Part shown: in pieces, positions 20,672 to 29,574 of the stretch | Numbering within the stretch: position 1 is the stretch's first letter | How the letters are laid out: every line of letters starts with the position of its first letter | Source: Ochrobactrum chromiisoli | Lineage (GTDB): Bacteria; Pseudomonadota; Alphaproteobacteria; Rhizobiales; Rhizobiaceae | Direction: 5' to 3' | Assembly: GCF_026241335.1 (NCBI RefSeq) | Contig: NZ_JAPHAV010000001.1 | Span: 248,001 to 312,000 of the forward strand | Length of the DNA: 64,000 bases | Made by a program: the position numbers and the translations under genes | The notes under the pieces: generated by a model | What the model was told of the DNA's origin: nothing | The model's input: only the letters and a program-made list of their open reading frames with translations | Database searches by the model: none

Positions 20672-20851
20672 TCAGCGTTGATCGTAAGTTTGAACCTGCG
20701 CTGCACGATAGTCAAAAGCGGAAGCGGGCTTTCCTGCAAAAAGCGCCATACCACTGACGACAGCAATAATCGCCAGCGCACCGATGAGTGTGCATTCGAT
20801 CATCGCTGCACCCGATCTGTTCTTGAAAAAGCGCGTCATCAAAGCCGGCAT
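20672..20851 (-). CDS. Flp/Fap-type IVb pilin, orphan
   Basis: A 59-residue protein: a basic start (MPALMTRFFKNR), then SGAAMIECTLIGALAIIAVV and a short polar C-terminus ending TYDQR. Flp pilins have a G/A cleavage site with Glu at +5 followed by Tyr and a hydrophobic helix; here the Glu is present but the Tyr is Cys. AGGGTAAG lies a few bases before the ATG. Flp subunits form Tad pili. No tad or cpa genes are in the window, so this is an isolated copy, either a paralogue or used by a distant locus. It is too short for standard ORF cut-offs. Confidence 0.75.
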   Translation of the reverse strand: MPALMTRFFKNRSGAAMIECTLIGALAIIAVVSGMALFAGKPASAFDYRAAQVQTYDQR

Positions 20852-21046
20852 GTTACTTACCCTGAGCTGAAGTCTCGTTGGGGCTTCTTTTATTGCCTGC
20901 CAATTGTGATGAGTTTAAGAAACAAGGAAAATAAAACGTTAATATCGGTTGGAAACAGCTTCAATCTGGTTTGGGTTAACGGATGGCAAACACAAGGCGA
21001 TAGGCTTATATGCGTGTAACCACAGTCATTGCCTGAAAGATGATCA

Positions 21047-21928
21047 ATGCCCGAATTGCCAGAGGTCGAAACGGTTCGCCGGGGTCTTGAACCTTTTATG
21101 GAAGGTTCAACAATTGCGCGGGTCGAGCAAAACCGGCCCGATTTGCGCTTTCCCTTTCCGGATCATTTTGTTGAACGTCTAACGGGGCGCCATATAGATG
21201 CGCTGGGGCGGCGTGCGAAATATCTGACCCTGCATCTTGATGACGGGCTGTCGATCATCTGCCATCTCGGCATGTCCGGCTCGTTTCGGATTGAAGCGGA
21301 TGATGCGCAAGCCATACCCGGTGACTTTCATCATGAGCGATCCAAAATCGCCAAACATGATCATGTCGTTTTCCATCTCCTGCGCCCGAATGGTGCAGCC
21401 GCACGCATCATTTATAATGATCCACGGCGGTTCGGCTTCATGCTTTTTGCAGAAAAAGGCACGTTGGATATGCATCCTCTGCTCAAAGGGCTGGGCGCTG
21501 AACCCACCGGCAATCGCCTGTCAGGTGAATTGCTTGGAACCCTCTTTGAAGGCCGCAAAACACCGCTGAAAGCGGCCCTTCTTGATCAGCGTCTGATTGC
21601 TGGACTGGGCAATATCTATGTCTGTGAGGTTTTGTGGCGCTCCCGGCTCTCACCCATGCGGTCTGCGGGTTCCATTGCCAATGATAAGCCGGTGCTTGAG
21701 CGTCTGGCGGGCGATATTCGCAGCGTGATTGCCGAGGCGATTGCCGCGGGCGGGTCGAGTCTTAAGGATTACATTCAGGCCAATGGCGCGCTCGGTTATT
21801 TTCAGCACTCATTCTCTGTCTATGGGCGTGAGGCGCAGCCATGCCGTGCACCGGGCTGTGGTGCTTTGGTGGAGCGTGCCGTACAGGCGGGCCGCTCGAC
21901 CTTTTTCTGCGCCTCCTGCCAAAGTTGA
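21047..21928 (+). CDS. mutM: formamidopyrimidine-DNA glycosylase
   Basis: Removes 8-oxoguanine and other oxidised purines and nicks the abasic site. The 293 residues begin [14 protein letters not shown], whose Pro is the catalytic nucleophile after Met removal, followed by Glu. The LGRRAKYL block contributes the conserved Lys. The C-terminal zinc finger is [14 protein letters not shown] with CASC near the end. Length and start match the family. It is divergent from the pilin gene, and the enoyl-CoA hydratase follows 83 bases later. Confidence 0.97.
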   Translation: MPELPEVETVRRGLEPFMEGSTIARVEQNRPDLRFPFPDHFVERLTGRHIDALGRRAKYLTLHLDDGLSIICHLGMSGSFRIEADDAQAIPGDFHHERSKIAKHDHVVFHLLRPNGAAARIIYNDPRRFGFMLFAEKGTLDMHPLLKGLGAEPTGNRLSGELLGTLFEGRKTPLKAALLDQRLIAGLGNIYVCEVLWRSRLSPMRSAGSIANDKPVLERLAGDIRSVIAEAIAAGGSSLKDYIQANGALGYFQHSFSVYGREAQPCRAPGCGALVERAVQAGRSTFFCASCQS

Positions 21929-22011
21929 TATTCGGCTGGTCTTGCCAAATGCAAAGCCTCGGTCCACCTTGGCCGCAAAATATAAACCGATCAAGGAGGA
22001 GAGGTTTCCCC

Positions 22012-22785
22012 ATGGCTTATGAAACGATCATTGTAGAAACGCGCGGTGGCGTTGGTCTTGTCCGTCTTAATCGGCCACAGGCGCTTAATGCATTAAACAG
22101 CACTGTGCTGAAGGAACTCACCGAAGCACTGGCTGCTTTTGACACCGATGGCAGAATCGGCGCGATCGTTCTGACCGGCTCCGAAAAGGCCTTTGCGGCC
22201 GGTGCCGACATTAAAGAAATGCAGCCGATCAACTTCGTTGATGCCTATTTGCAGGACATGTTTGCGGAGTGGCGCAAGGTGGATCGCGTGCGCAAGCCAA
22301 TCATTGCCGCCGTTTCAGGCTATGCGCTGGGCGGGGGCTGTGAACTTGCCATGATGTGTGATTTCATCATCGCCGCCACCAATGCCAAATTCGGCCAGCC
22401 GGAAATTACTCTGGGGGTGATGCCGGGCATGGGTGGCTCGCAGCGTCTCACGCGCTTTGTTGGCAAATCGAAGGCGATGGATATGTGTCTGACGGGGCGC
22501 ATGATGGAGGCCGAAGAGGCCGAACGCTGCGGCCTTGTCTCGCGTCTGGTTGCACCGGAGGAACTCATCGAAGTGGCGCTGAAGGCGGCGGAACGCATAG
22601 CTTCCTTCTCACAGCTCTCCGTGCAGATGGTGAAGGAATCGGTCAATCGTTCTTACGAGACCACCCTTGATGAAGGTTTGCGTTTCGAGCGGCGCCTGTT
22701 CCACTCGCTCTTTGCGACGGAAGACCAGAAAGAGGGCATGGCCGCTTTTATCGACAAGCGTACGCCATCTTTCAAGAATCGCTGA
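22012..22785 (+). CDS. enoyl-CoA hydratase
   Basis: 257-residue crotonase-fold enzyme that hydrates 2-enoyl-CoA in beta-oxidation. The oxyanion hole residues lie in [11 protein letters not shown] and [14 protein letters not shown]; both catalytic Glu are present, one in the GGGCELA block and the other in [13 protein letters not shown]. The ATG at 22012 is preceded by AAGGAGGAGAGG. An in-frame extension upstream overlaps mutM and is not real. A strong terminator follows. The position between mutM and rpsT is conserved in Brucellaceae. Confidence 0.93.
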   Translation: MAYETIIVETRGGVGLVRLNRPQALNALNSTVLKELTEALAAFDTDGRIGAIVLTGSEKAFAAGADIKEMQPINFVDAYLQDMFAEWRKVDRVRKPIIAAVSGYALGGGCELAMMCDFIIAATNAKFGQPEITLGVMPGMGGSQRLTRFVGKSKAMDMCLTGRMMEAEEAERCGLVSRLVAPEELIEVALKAAERIASFSQLSVQMVKESVNRSYETTLDEGLRFERRLFHSLFATEDQKEGMAAFIDKRTPSFKNR

Positions 22786-22854
22786 TCGCGTGATTATAAA
22801 GACAGAGCTTCCCGTGCCATTTAGCCAGATTGGCGTCTCAGGCGGCCGAAATTT

Positions 22855-22892
22855 CAGCCAGAAGGCCGCATATCCGGCCTTCTGGCTGGTTT
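22855..22892 (+). terminator. terminator-like hairpin after enoyl-CoA hydratase
   Basis: CAGCCAGAAGGCCG (22855-22868) pairs perfectly with CGGCCTTCTGGCTG (22875-22888) around a six-base loop, followed by GTTTG. The stem is very strong but the T run is short. Confidence 0.7.
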
Positions 22893-23039
22893 GCAGATCA
22901 GAATCCTCGTTGACGCGAGGATAAAGCTGATCTATAAGCCCGGCACGGATCGGTGGCCCTAGGCATTATGGCTGCCCTAGTGGTTTTGTGCCCAACGGTT
23001 TGACCAAATGGGCTAGCTGACAGAAAAAGAGAGGCATTT

Positions 23040-23306
23040 ATGGCCAATACTCCTTCGGCCAAGAAGGCAGTGCGCAAGATAGCCGCACGCACCGAAATCA
23101 ACAAGTCGCGCCGTTCGCGCGTTCGCACTTTCATCCGCAAGGTTGAAGATGCGCTCCTGAGCGGCGACAAGGAAGCAGCATCGGTTGCTTTCAAGGCTGC
23201 TGAGCCAGAACTGATGCGCGCCGCTTCCAAGGGCGTCGTTCACAAGAATACAGCTGCTCGTAAGGTTTCGCGCCTTGCCGCACGCGTTAAGGCTCTGAAC
23301 GCCTAA
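23040..23306 (+). CDS. rpsT: 30S ribosomal protein S20
   Basis: 88 residues, beginning [29 protein letters not shown] and ending [11 protein letters not shown]20 binds 16S rRNA early in assembly. The start follows an AGAGAGGC purine run. It sits upstream of dnaA, a conserved alphaproteobacterial order, and a terminator follows it. Confidence 0.98.
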   Translation: MANTPSAKKAVRKIAARTEINKSRRSRVRTFIRKVEDALLSGDKEAASVAFKAAEPELMRAASKGVVHKNTAARKVSRLAARVKALNA

Positions 23307-23336
23307 TATTTCCTGAAATTAAAATCAGGTTTTAGA

Positions 23337-23370
23337 AACCCGGCTCATTGTTAGCCGGGTTTTTCTTTTT
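23337..23370 (+). terminator. terminator after rpsT
   Basis: AACCCGGCT and AGCCGGGTT form a perfect 9-bp stem (loop CATTGTT), followed by TTTCTTTTT. Confidence 0.85.
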
Positions 23371-24158
23371 GGAATGATTTTAAGGAATGCGCTGTTATGT
23401 TTGAGCCGGCACCGCTCTGTATTAATTATGCAATTAATTCGTAAAATTTCGCAGTGTTCCAGAAAGTGACTGGTGCAATTTCCCTTTCTTTTTCAAAAGC
23501 TTGTGAGGTATTATCCACACTTATCCACAGGCGTGCCGAAGGACTCGGAAGCGGGTTTGAGTCAAGCAAATTATTAAAAATTATTTTCCTAGGAGAACAG
23601 ACAGTGGCCGTCTAAAAAATCAGCAATCAAAACACATTGAATCCAAAGGTGTTATTTCTTTGATGCCCGATTCTCCGGTCGCGTTTGCAGGCCATGCAAG
23701 CCTTAATTGAAGAAAAAACAGCAATTCTTAGACTTGCTCTTTGCCACAAGGCTTCGTTAAAGTCAGGGCTCAAGAGAGGTGGGCCACGGCTCAGAGTTAG
23801 CATTAAAATTTGTTCTATATTGGCGCGGAATGTTCCTCCGCGAATGCTTAGTTCTGTGTCTAAGGTCCTGTTCCTGTTATGTTTGTCTCTTATGGGGGTG
23901 CTTACCATTCATTAACCGGAATGCTGTTTTAGGCGCATCTTCGTCAATTGAATGGTTGTCGCAAGACCCGTTCCGGGCAATCAGCTTTGAGCAAGGATTT
24001 TGTGAGTCGACGCGTAGCCGAAAAGGAGCGTCCGGGGGTTGGTCCATGGCATGTGTTCGAAGCGTGGACTGTTTGAGTTTGTGTTTGGCCCTTCCCGTGA
24101 GGGCTTGAGTTAAAATGTGTACCTGCGAGGCGACCGGATCAAAAGATCAGGCGGACCT
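23371..24158 (+). promoter_or_regulatory. non-coding dnaA upstream region with DnaA boxes and GANTC sites
   Basis: Nearly 790 bases without a credible gene. They include ATTAATT/AATTAAT (23421-23438), two adjacent consensus DnaA boxes, an AT-rich run at 23567-23590, and five GANTC sites at 23542, 23559, 23639, 23669 and 24004 (the CcrM target in Alphaproteobacteria). This fits a DnaA-autoregulated, cell-cycle-controlled dnaA promoter. An origin function is possible but not shown. Confidence 0.6.
23511..23529 (+). promoter_or_regulatory. tandem DnaA boxes
   Basis: TTATCCACA occurs twice, at 23511-23519 and 23521-23529. Both are exact consensus matches in the same orientation, one base apart. 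Confidence 0.8.
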
Positions 24159-25793
24159 ATGCGGGAAATAACGACAAGCGCCGCAAAAATGGCGCGTAAG
24201 AATGTGAAGGCAGGCGAGATGATGGCAATGATGACTGGTAAGTCGACGGCAACGATGGGTGATGATGCGCATGCGAACCGTATCCATGGATCTTCTGCTA
24301 AAGGAAAAGACACAAGCCTCATGGTGAGTGCTGATACTGGCGTCAGCGATGACGTTTTTGATCGTCTGACGGCAAAGCTCAAGGCGCGCGTTGGCAGCGA
24401 GATTTACTCAAGCTGGTTTGGCCGCCTGAAACTGGACGATCTCTCCAAAAGCGTTGTCCGCCTGTCCGTTCCGACAGCTTTCCTTCGCTCATGGATCAAC
24501 AATCATTATTCCGAATTGCTGACGGAACTCTGGCAGGAAGAAAACCCGCAGATTCTGAAAGTTGAAGTGGTCGTGCGCGGCGTGAGCCGTGTGGTTCGTG
24601 CGCAAGCACCTGCTGAAACCAGTGAAGCCACCGAAGCAAAGTCGCCGGCTGCAATACGCGAAAAGGTGGTTTTCCCGGTCGGTCAGCCCAGCGCTGACAA
24701 GCGCGGCTCCACAGTCGTCGCCGAATCGGCATCAGGCGCGGTTCTCGGCTCTCCCCTCGACCCGCGTTATACGTTTGATTCTTTTATCGATGGTGCTTCC
24801 AACCGCGTCGCTCTTGCCGCCGCCCGCACCATTGCAGAAGCAGGCTCAAGTGCCGTGCGCTTCAACCCGCTTTTCATTCATGCATCCGTTGGTCTTGGCA
24901 AGACGCATCTTTTGCAGGCCATTGCCGCCGCAGCATTGCAGCGTCAGGAAAAGGCACGTGTTGTTTATCTGACGGCCGAATATTTCATGTGGCGCTTTGC
25001 CACCGCCATTCGCGACAACAATGCGCTCTCGTTCAAGGAACAGTTGCGCGATATCGATCTGCTGGTCATTGACGACATGCAATTCCTGCAGGGGAAATCG
25101 ATCCAGCACGAGTTCTGTCATTTGCTCAACACGCTGCTCGACAGCGCCAAGCAGGTGGTTGTGGCAGCAGATCGCCCACCATCGGAATTGGAATCGCTTG
25201 ATGTCCGCGTTCGTTCGCGCCTTCAGGGTGGTGTGGCTCTCGAAGTTGCAGCGCCGGATTACGAAATGCGCGTTGAAATGCTGCGTCGCCGCCTGACTGC
25301 CGCACAGGTGGAAGATCCAAGCCTCAACATTCAGGATGAAATCCTTACCCATGTTGCCCGCACCGTCACCGGATCGGGCCGTGAGCTGGAAGGCGCTTTC
25401 AACCAGCTTCTGTTCCGCCAGTCGTTCGAGCCTAATCTCTCCATCGACCGTGTTGATGAACTGCTGGGCCATCTGACCCGCGTTGGTGAGCCAAAGCGCA
25501 TCCGCATTGAAGAAATTCAGCGCATTGTTGCACGTCACTACAATGTTTCCAAACAGGATCTGCTGTCGAACCGCCGTACGCGCACCATTGTCAAGCCGCG
25601 TCAGGTTGCGATGTATCTTGCCAAGATGCTGACCCCGCGCTCGCTGCCGGAAATCGGTCGCCGTTTTGGCGGACGTGACCATACAACCGTGCTTCATGCC
25701 GTGCGCAAGATTGAAGACCTGGTCGGTGCCGATGGCAAGCTTGCGCAGGAACTTGAGCTTCTCAAGCGTCTGATCAACGATCAGGCCGCCTGA
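24159..25793 (+). CDS. dnaA: chromosomal replication initiator DnaA
   Basis: AAA+ initiator that binds DnaA boxes and melts the origin. From ATG 24159 it has 544 residues: an unusual Met-rich N-terminus, domain I ([27 protein letters not shown]), a linker, the AAA+ domain with [10 protein letters not shown] (about 245) and [12 protein letters not shown] (about 302), and the C-terminal DNA-binding block [18 protein letters not shown]. The start is uncertain: 24159 has AGGCGGA close by, but 24189, 24219 and 24321 are in frame, and 24321 lies just before the conserved domain. dnaN follows after 177 bases. Confidence 0.95.
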   Translation: MREITTSAAKMARKNVKAGEMMAMMTGKSTATMGDDAHANRIHGSSAKGKDTSLMVSADTGVSDDVFDRLTAKLKARVGSEIYSSWFGRLKLDDLSKSVVRLSVPTAFLRSWINNHYSELLTELWQEENPQILKVEVVVRGVSRVVRAQAPAETSEATEAKSPAAIREKVVFPVGQPSADKRGSTVVAESASGAVLGSPLDPRYTFDSFIDGASNRVALAAARTIAEAGSSAVRFNPLFIHASVGLGKTHLLQAIAAAALQRQEKARVVYLTAEYFMWRFATAIRDNNALSFKEQLRDIDLLVIDDMQFLQGKSIQHEFCHLLNTLLDSAKQVVVAADRPPSELESLDVRVRSRLQGGVALEVAAPDYEMRVEMLRRRLTAAQVEDPSLNIQDEILTHVARTVTGSGRELEGAFNQLLFRQSFEPNLSIDRVDELLGHLTRVGEPKRIRIEEIQRIVARHYNVSKQDLLSNRRTRTIVKPRQVAMYLAKMLTPRSLPEIGRRFGGRDHTTVLHAVRKIEDLVGADGKLAQELELLKRLINDQAA

Positions 25794-25970
25794 TCGATAG
25801 AAATGAGTTAAAAAGCCTGCGCTGTGTCGATTTGAGACGCGGCGTGGGCTTGCTTTTCGCCTCAAAAATCTGCCACTTTAGCAAACCTTCTGGCGCCACA
25901 GGTGCCTTATTGATAGGGGCGTCTGCCCGTTGCGCGGTTGCCCAGTCCTAGAGAGCGAGTGCGTTTCAAT

Positions 25971-27089
25971 ATGCGTGTAACCCTGGAACGGTCGAACCTT
26001 CTTAAATCCCTCAATCATGTGCATCGCGTTGTCGAACGTCGCAACACGATTCCTATCCTGTCGAACGTGCTTTTACAGGCCGAAGGCGCAAGCCTTGCCC
26101 TCAAGGCAACGGACCTTGATCTCGAGGTCAATGAAGCGACCGCTGCCATGGTCGAACAGGCAGGAGCCACCACCGTTCCGGCGCATCTTCTTTATGATAT
26201 CGTGCGCAAGCTGCCCGATGGTGCGGAAGTTATGCTGTCGACGAACCCAGATGGCGGTTCCATGTCGGTGGTTTCGGGCAAGTCGTCCTTCCGCCTGCAA
26301 TGCCTGCCACAGTCGGATTTCCCGGAATTGACTTCGGGTTCTTTCACGCATACTTTCCGCATTGATGCGCAGGCCTTAAAGCGCCTGATTGATCGCACGC
26401 AGTTTGCGATTTCGACGGAAGAAACCCGTTATTATCTCAACGGCATTTATTTCCATGCCATTGAAAGCGATGGAGCGCTCAAGCTGCGCGCTGTTGCAAC
26501 CGATGGTCACCGTCTTGCGCGCGCTGAACTGGAAGCCCCTTCGGGTACTGAGGGCATGCCAGGCATCATCATTCCGCGCAAAACGGTTGCGGAACTCCAG
26601 AAGCTCGTCGACGCGCCGGATACGGTCGTTTCGGTTGAACTTTCGGATGCAAAGATTCGCTTCACTGTTGGTTCTGTCGTTCTGACCTCCAAGCTGATCG
26701 ACGGGACATTCCCGGATTACCAGCGGGTGATTCCATCGGGCAATGACAAGAAGCTCACCATCAGCCGTCAGGATTTTGCAGCCTCCGTTGACCGTGTTTC
26801 GACCATTTCAAGCGAACGTGGCCGTGCGGTAAAGCTTTCGATTGCCGATGGTCAGTTGACGCTTACCGTCAACAATCCCGATTCGGGCAGTGCGACTGAC
26901 GAACTGGCTGCCGATTACGATGCTGACCCGATTGAGATTGGTTTCAACTCGAAATATCTGCTCGACATTACAAGCCAGCTTTCAGGCACCGATGCAGTCT
27001 TCATGCTGGCCGATGCAGGCTCTCCGACGCTTGTGCGCGATACCGGCGATGAAGATGTGCTTTATGTTTTGATGCCGATGCGCGTCTAG
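25971..27089 (+). CDS. dnaN: DNA polymerase III beta subunit (sliding clamp)
   Basis: The 372-residue clamp that tethers polymerase III to DNA. The start MRVTLERSNLLKSLNHVHRVVERRNTIPIL is conserved, so ATG 25971 is preferred to an in-frame start at 25938. The three-fold repeated domain plan and the C-terminal VLYVLMPMRV, next to the peptide-binding groove, are intact. It follows dnaA and precedes recF, the standard replication cluster. Confidence 0.97.
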   Translation: MRVTLERSNLLKSLNHVHRVVERRNTIPILSNVLLQAEGASLALKATDLDLEVNEATAAMVEQAGATTVPAHLLYDIVRKLPDGAEVMLSTNPDGGSMSVVSGKSSFRLQCLPQSDFPELTSGSFTHTFRIDAQALKRLIDRTQFAISTEETRYYLNGIYFHAIESDGALKLRAVATDGHRLARAELEAPSGTEGMPGIIIPRKTVAELQKLVDAPDTVVSVELSDAKIRFTVGSVVLTSKLIDGTFPDYQRVIPSGNDKKLTISRQDFAASVDRVSTISSERGRAVKLSIADGQLTLTVNNPDSGSATDELAADYDADPIEIGFNSKYLLDITSQLSGTDAVFMLADAGSPTLVRDTGDEDVLYVLMPMRV

Positions 27090-27111
27090 GATCTGTAAAC
27101 CGACCGTGAGC

Positions 27112-28260
27112 ATGTCTGAATCCAATATAAGCCGCCCGGATCGAGTTTCGGTCCGGCGGCTTAAACTTGTCAGTTTCCGCAATTATGCGGAGCTTGCGCT
27201 GCCGCTTGGCCCCGGCCATGTGGTGCTGACCGGCGAAAACGGTTCGGGCAAAACCAATCTGATTGAGGCTTTGTCGTTTCTGTCTCCGGGGAGGGGGCTG
27301 CGCCGCGCATCCTATGATGATGTGGCGCGCGCGGGGAGCCATGACGGCTTTGCCATTCATGCAGCACTTGACTGCATGATCTATGGCGACGCTGAAATCG
27401 GCACGGGTACGACAGGCGGGGGCGAAGGTGGCCGCAAGGTCCGCATCAATGGCATAGCCGCATCGGGCGATGAGTTGCTTGATTATGCACGCGTGTTGTG
27501 GGTTGTGCCGTCCATGGATGGGCTGTTTACCGGTGGCGCCTCGGACCGGCGGCGGTTTCTCGACCGCATGGTGCTGGCCATTGACACGGGCCACGGCAAG
27601 CGGGTGCTCGATTATGAAAAGGCCATGCGCGCGCGCAATCGTCTGCTCAGTGATGGCAATGGTGACACGCAATGGCTTGATGCGATTGAAAGCCAGATGG
27701 CGGAACTGGGCATTGCCATTGCGGCAGCACGCGCAGAAGGCATGCGGCTGATCGCGGCGATGATTGAGCGTCTGCCGACAGATGGGCCTTTCCCCAAGGC
27801 AGATTGCTTTCTCGAAGGATCGCTGGAACAGCGAATCGCTCTGGAAGCAGCTCTTGATCTGGAAGAGGATTTTCGCTGCACGTTGCGCGATGGCCGTGCG
27901 CGCGATCGCGCCGCGGGGCGCACACTCGAAGGCCCGCATCGAACCGATCTCATCGTCCAGCATCGGCCCAAATCGATGCCCGCAGCCCTTTGTTCAACGG
28001 GTGAGCAGAAAGCACTGCTGATCGGCCTTATTCTGGCACATGCAAGACTAACGGGAGAATTGTCCGGCATGGCACCGATTCTTCTGCTTGATGAGATTGC
28101 TGCTCATCTTGATACCGGACGCCGTGCAGCACTGTTCGGCATCCTTGACGATCTTGGCGGGCAGGCATTCATGACTGGCACTGACCGATCGCTTTTTGAG
28201 GCGCTGGAAGGCGATGCGCAGTTTTTCAATGTGGCGGCGGGCCAACTGACAAAAATCTGA
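27112..28260 (+). CDS. recF: DNA replication/recombination protein RecF
   Basis: 382-residue SMC-like ATPase that loads RecA at gaps during repair. Walker A is GENGSGKTNLIEAL (about 42), the ABC-like signature region is CSTGEQKALLIGLILA, and Walker B is APILLLDEIAAHLD. ATG 27112 is preferred to GTG 27106. It lies 22 bases after dnaN, so they are likely co-transcribed. Confidence 0.96.
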   Translation: MSESNISRPDRVSVRRLKLVSFRNYAELALPLGPGHVVLTGENGSGKTNLIEALSFLSPGRGLRRASYDDVARAGSHDGFAIHAALDCMIYGDAEIGTGTTGGGEGGRKVRINGIAASGDELLDYARVLWVVPSMDGLFTGGASDRRRFLDRMVLAIDTGHGKRVLDYEKAMRARNRLLSDGNGDTQWLDAIESQMAELGIAIAAARAEGMRLIAAMIERLPTDGPFPKADCFLEGSLEQRIALEAALDLEEDFRCTLRDGRARDRAAGRTLEGPHRTDLIVQHRPKSMPAALCSTGEQKALLIGLILAHARLTGELSGMAPILLLDEIAAHLDTGRRAALFGILDDLGGQAFMTGTDRSLFEALEGDAQFFNVAAGQLTKI

Positions 28261-28306
28261 AAATAGTCGCTGACAGCGCATTTGCGCGGGCTTATGTTGA
28301 GCCATT

Positions 28307-29077
28307 ATGAATGCATCATCAAAGCCTTTTTCATCGGAAGAATTGGAGCGCTATGCGCGCCATATCGTGCTGCCGGAAGTTGGCGGGCCGGGTCAGCAGA
28401 AGCTGAAAGCCGCCCGTGTTCTGGTTTTGGGGGCCGGCGGCCTTGGTGCGCCTGTGCTGCAATATCTGGCGGCGGCAGGCATTGGCACACTCGGTCTTGT
28501 CGATGACGATACGGTTTCGCTGTCAAATCTGCAAAGGCAGGTGATCCACGATACGGACAGTGTCGGGCTGGCGAAGGTGGAGAGTGCAAAGGCATCCATC
28601 GCGCGTATCAATCCGCATGTGCATGTTCAAACGCACGCCTTGCGGCTTAATGCCGAAAATGCGCAGGCCCTGATCGGCGATTACGACGTGGTTGTCGATG
28701 GTTCTGACAATTTTGCCACGCGGTATGCTTTGGCTGATGCCTGTGCCGTGGCCGAACGCCCGCTGGTCACCGGTGCGATGGGCCGTTTTGATGGCACCGT
28801 CACTGTTCTTATGCCTTATAGGCAAGGTGCTGACGGCACACAAAACCCATCCTATCGCGATCTCTTCCCCGATATGCCACCGCCTGGGGCTGTGCCCACA
28901 TGCGCGCAGGCTGGTATTCTTGGTGTGTTGCCGGGCGTTATCGGCAGTTTGCAGGCGATGGAAGTCATCAAACTGGTAACAGGAATTGGCGAGCCGCTGA
29001 TCGGTCGGCTTCTGCTTTACAACGCCTTGAATGTGCGCTTCGAAACCATCCGATACAAGGCGCGCAAACCGAAATGA
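28307..29077 (+). CDS. moeB: ThiF/MoeB-family adenylyltransferase (E1-like)
   Basis: 256 residues. The nucleotide site VLGAGGLGAPVLQYLAAAGIG, Arg/Asp-containing LVDDDTVSLSNLQRQV and the catalytic Cys region PTCAQAGILGVLPGVIGSLQ are those of MoeB/ThiF. These enzymes adenylate the C-terminal Gly of MoaD or ThiS for sulfur transfer. The two CxxC pairs that bind zinc in E. coli MoeB are absent, so function by homology is less certain. It overlaps the following GNAT gene by 4 bases. Confidence 0.85.
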   Translation: MNASSKPFSSEELERYARHIVLPEVGGPGQQKLKAARVLVLGAGGLGAPVLQYLAAAGIGTLGLVDDDTVSLSNLQRQVIHDTDSVGLAKVESAKASIARINPHVHVQTHALRLNAENAQALIGDYDVVVDGSDNFATRYALADACAVAERPLVTGAMGRFDGTVTVLMPYRQGADGTQNPSYRDLFPDMPPPGAVPTCAQAGILGVLPGVIGSLQAMEVIKLVTGIGEPLIGRLLLYNALNVRFETIRYKARKPK

Positions 29078-29562
29078 CACAGTTTCGCATGATCGCGATT
29101 GGCCCCGACTTCGACCGCTGGAACGCCCTTTTGACGCTCGTTCGCGACAGTTTCGCCTATATGGATGGCATCATCGATCCGCCATCATCCGTGCATCTGC
29201 TGACGGTTGAAAACCTTAAGATCAAGGCCCGCGATGAACAGGGCTTTGCAGCCTTTCTTGGTGACGAACTGGCTGGATGCGTGTTTATCAAAGAAAAGCA
29301 TGACCATTTTTATCTCGGCAAACTTGCGGTGGCACCAGCTCTGGAAGGGCAGGGCATTGGTCGCAAGCTGATGGAACAGGCTGATAAGACAGCTGTTGCG
29401 CGGGGTAAGCCGGTGATCGAGCTTCAGGTACGCATTGAGCTGATACGCAACCGCGTGGTTTTTGAAAAGCTGGGCTATCGTTTAACCGCTGAGACTGCGC
29501 ATCCCGGCTATAACCGCACAACATCAATCACGATGCGCAAAGACATTGCGCATCGTAATTAG
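29074..29562 (+). CDS. GNAT family N-acetyltransferase
   Basis: 162 residues. Motif A is LGKLAVAPALEGQGIGRKLMEQA, followed by a LQVRIELIRNRVVFEKLGY block in which the usual Asn-Ala of motif B is replaced by Leu-Ile. The family acetylates small molecules or protein N-termini; the substrate is unknown. The ATG at 29074 overlaps the stop of the MoeB-like gene (ATGA), so an upstream in-frame extension is rejected. Confidence 0.87.
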   Translation: MTQFRMIAIGPDFDRWNALLTLVRDSFAYMDGIIDPPSSVHLLTVENLKIKARDEQGFAAFLGDELAGCVFIKEKHDHFYLGKLAVAPALEGQGIGRKLMEQADKTAVARGKPVIELQVRIELIRNRVVFEKLGYRLTAETAHPGYNRTTSITMRKDIAHRN

Positions 29563-29574
29563 CCGGTTAATCTT

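Noticed and set aside
23685..23915. 76-codon frame in the dnaA upstream region
   Set aside because: No ribosome-binding site, no family, and it lies in regulatory sequence.
24846..25865. 339-codon minus-strand open frame opposite dnaA
   Set aside because: Shadow of the AAA+ domain; no independent evidence.
28900..29073. N-terminal extension of the second GNAT protein
   Set aside because: It overlaps the MoeB-like gene in another frame; the ATGA overlap at 29074 is the expected start.
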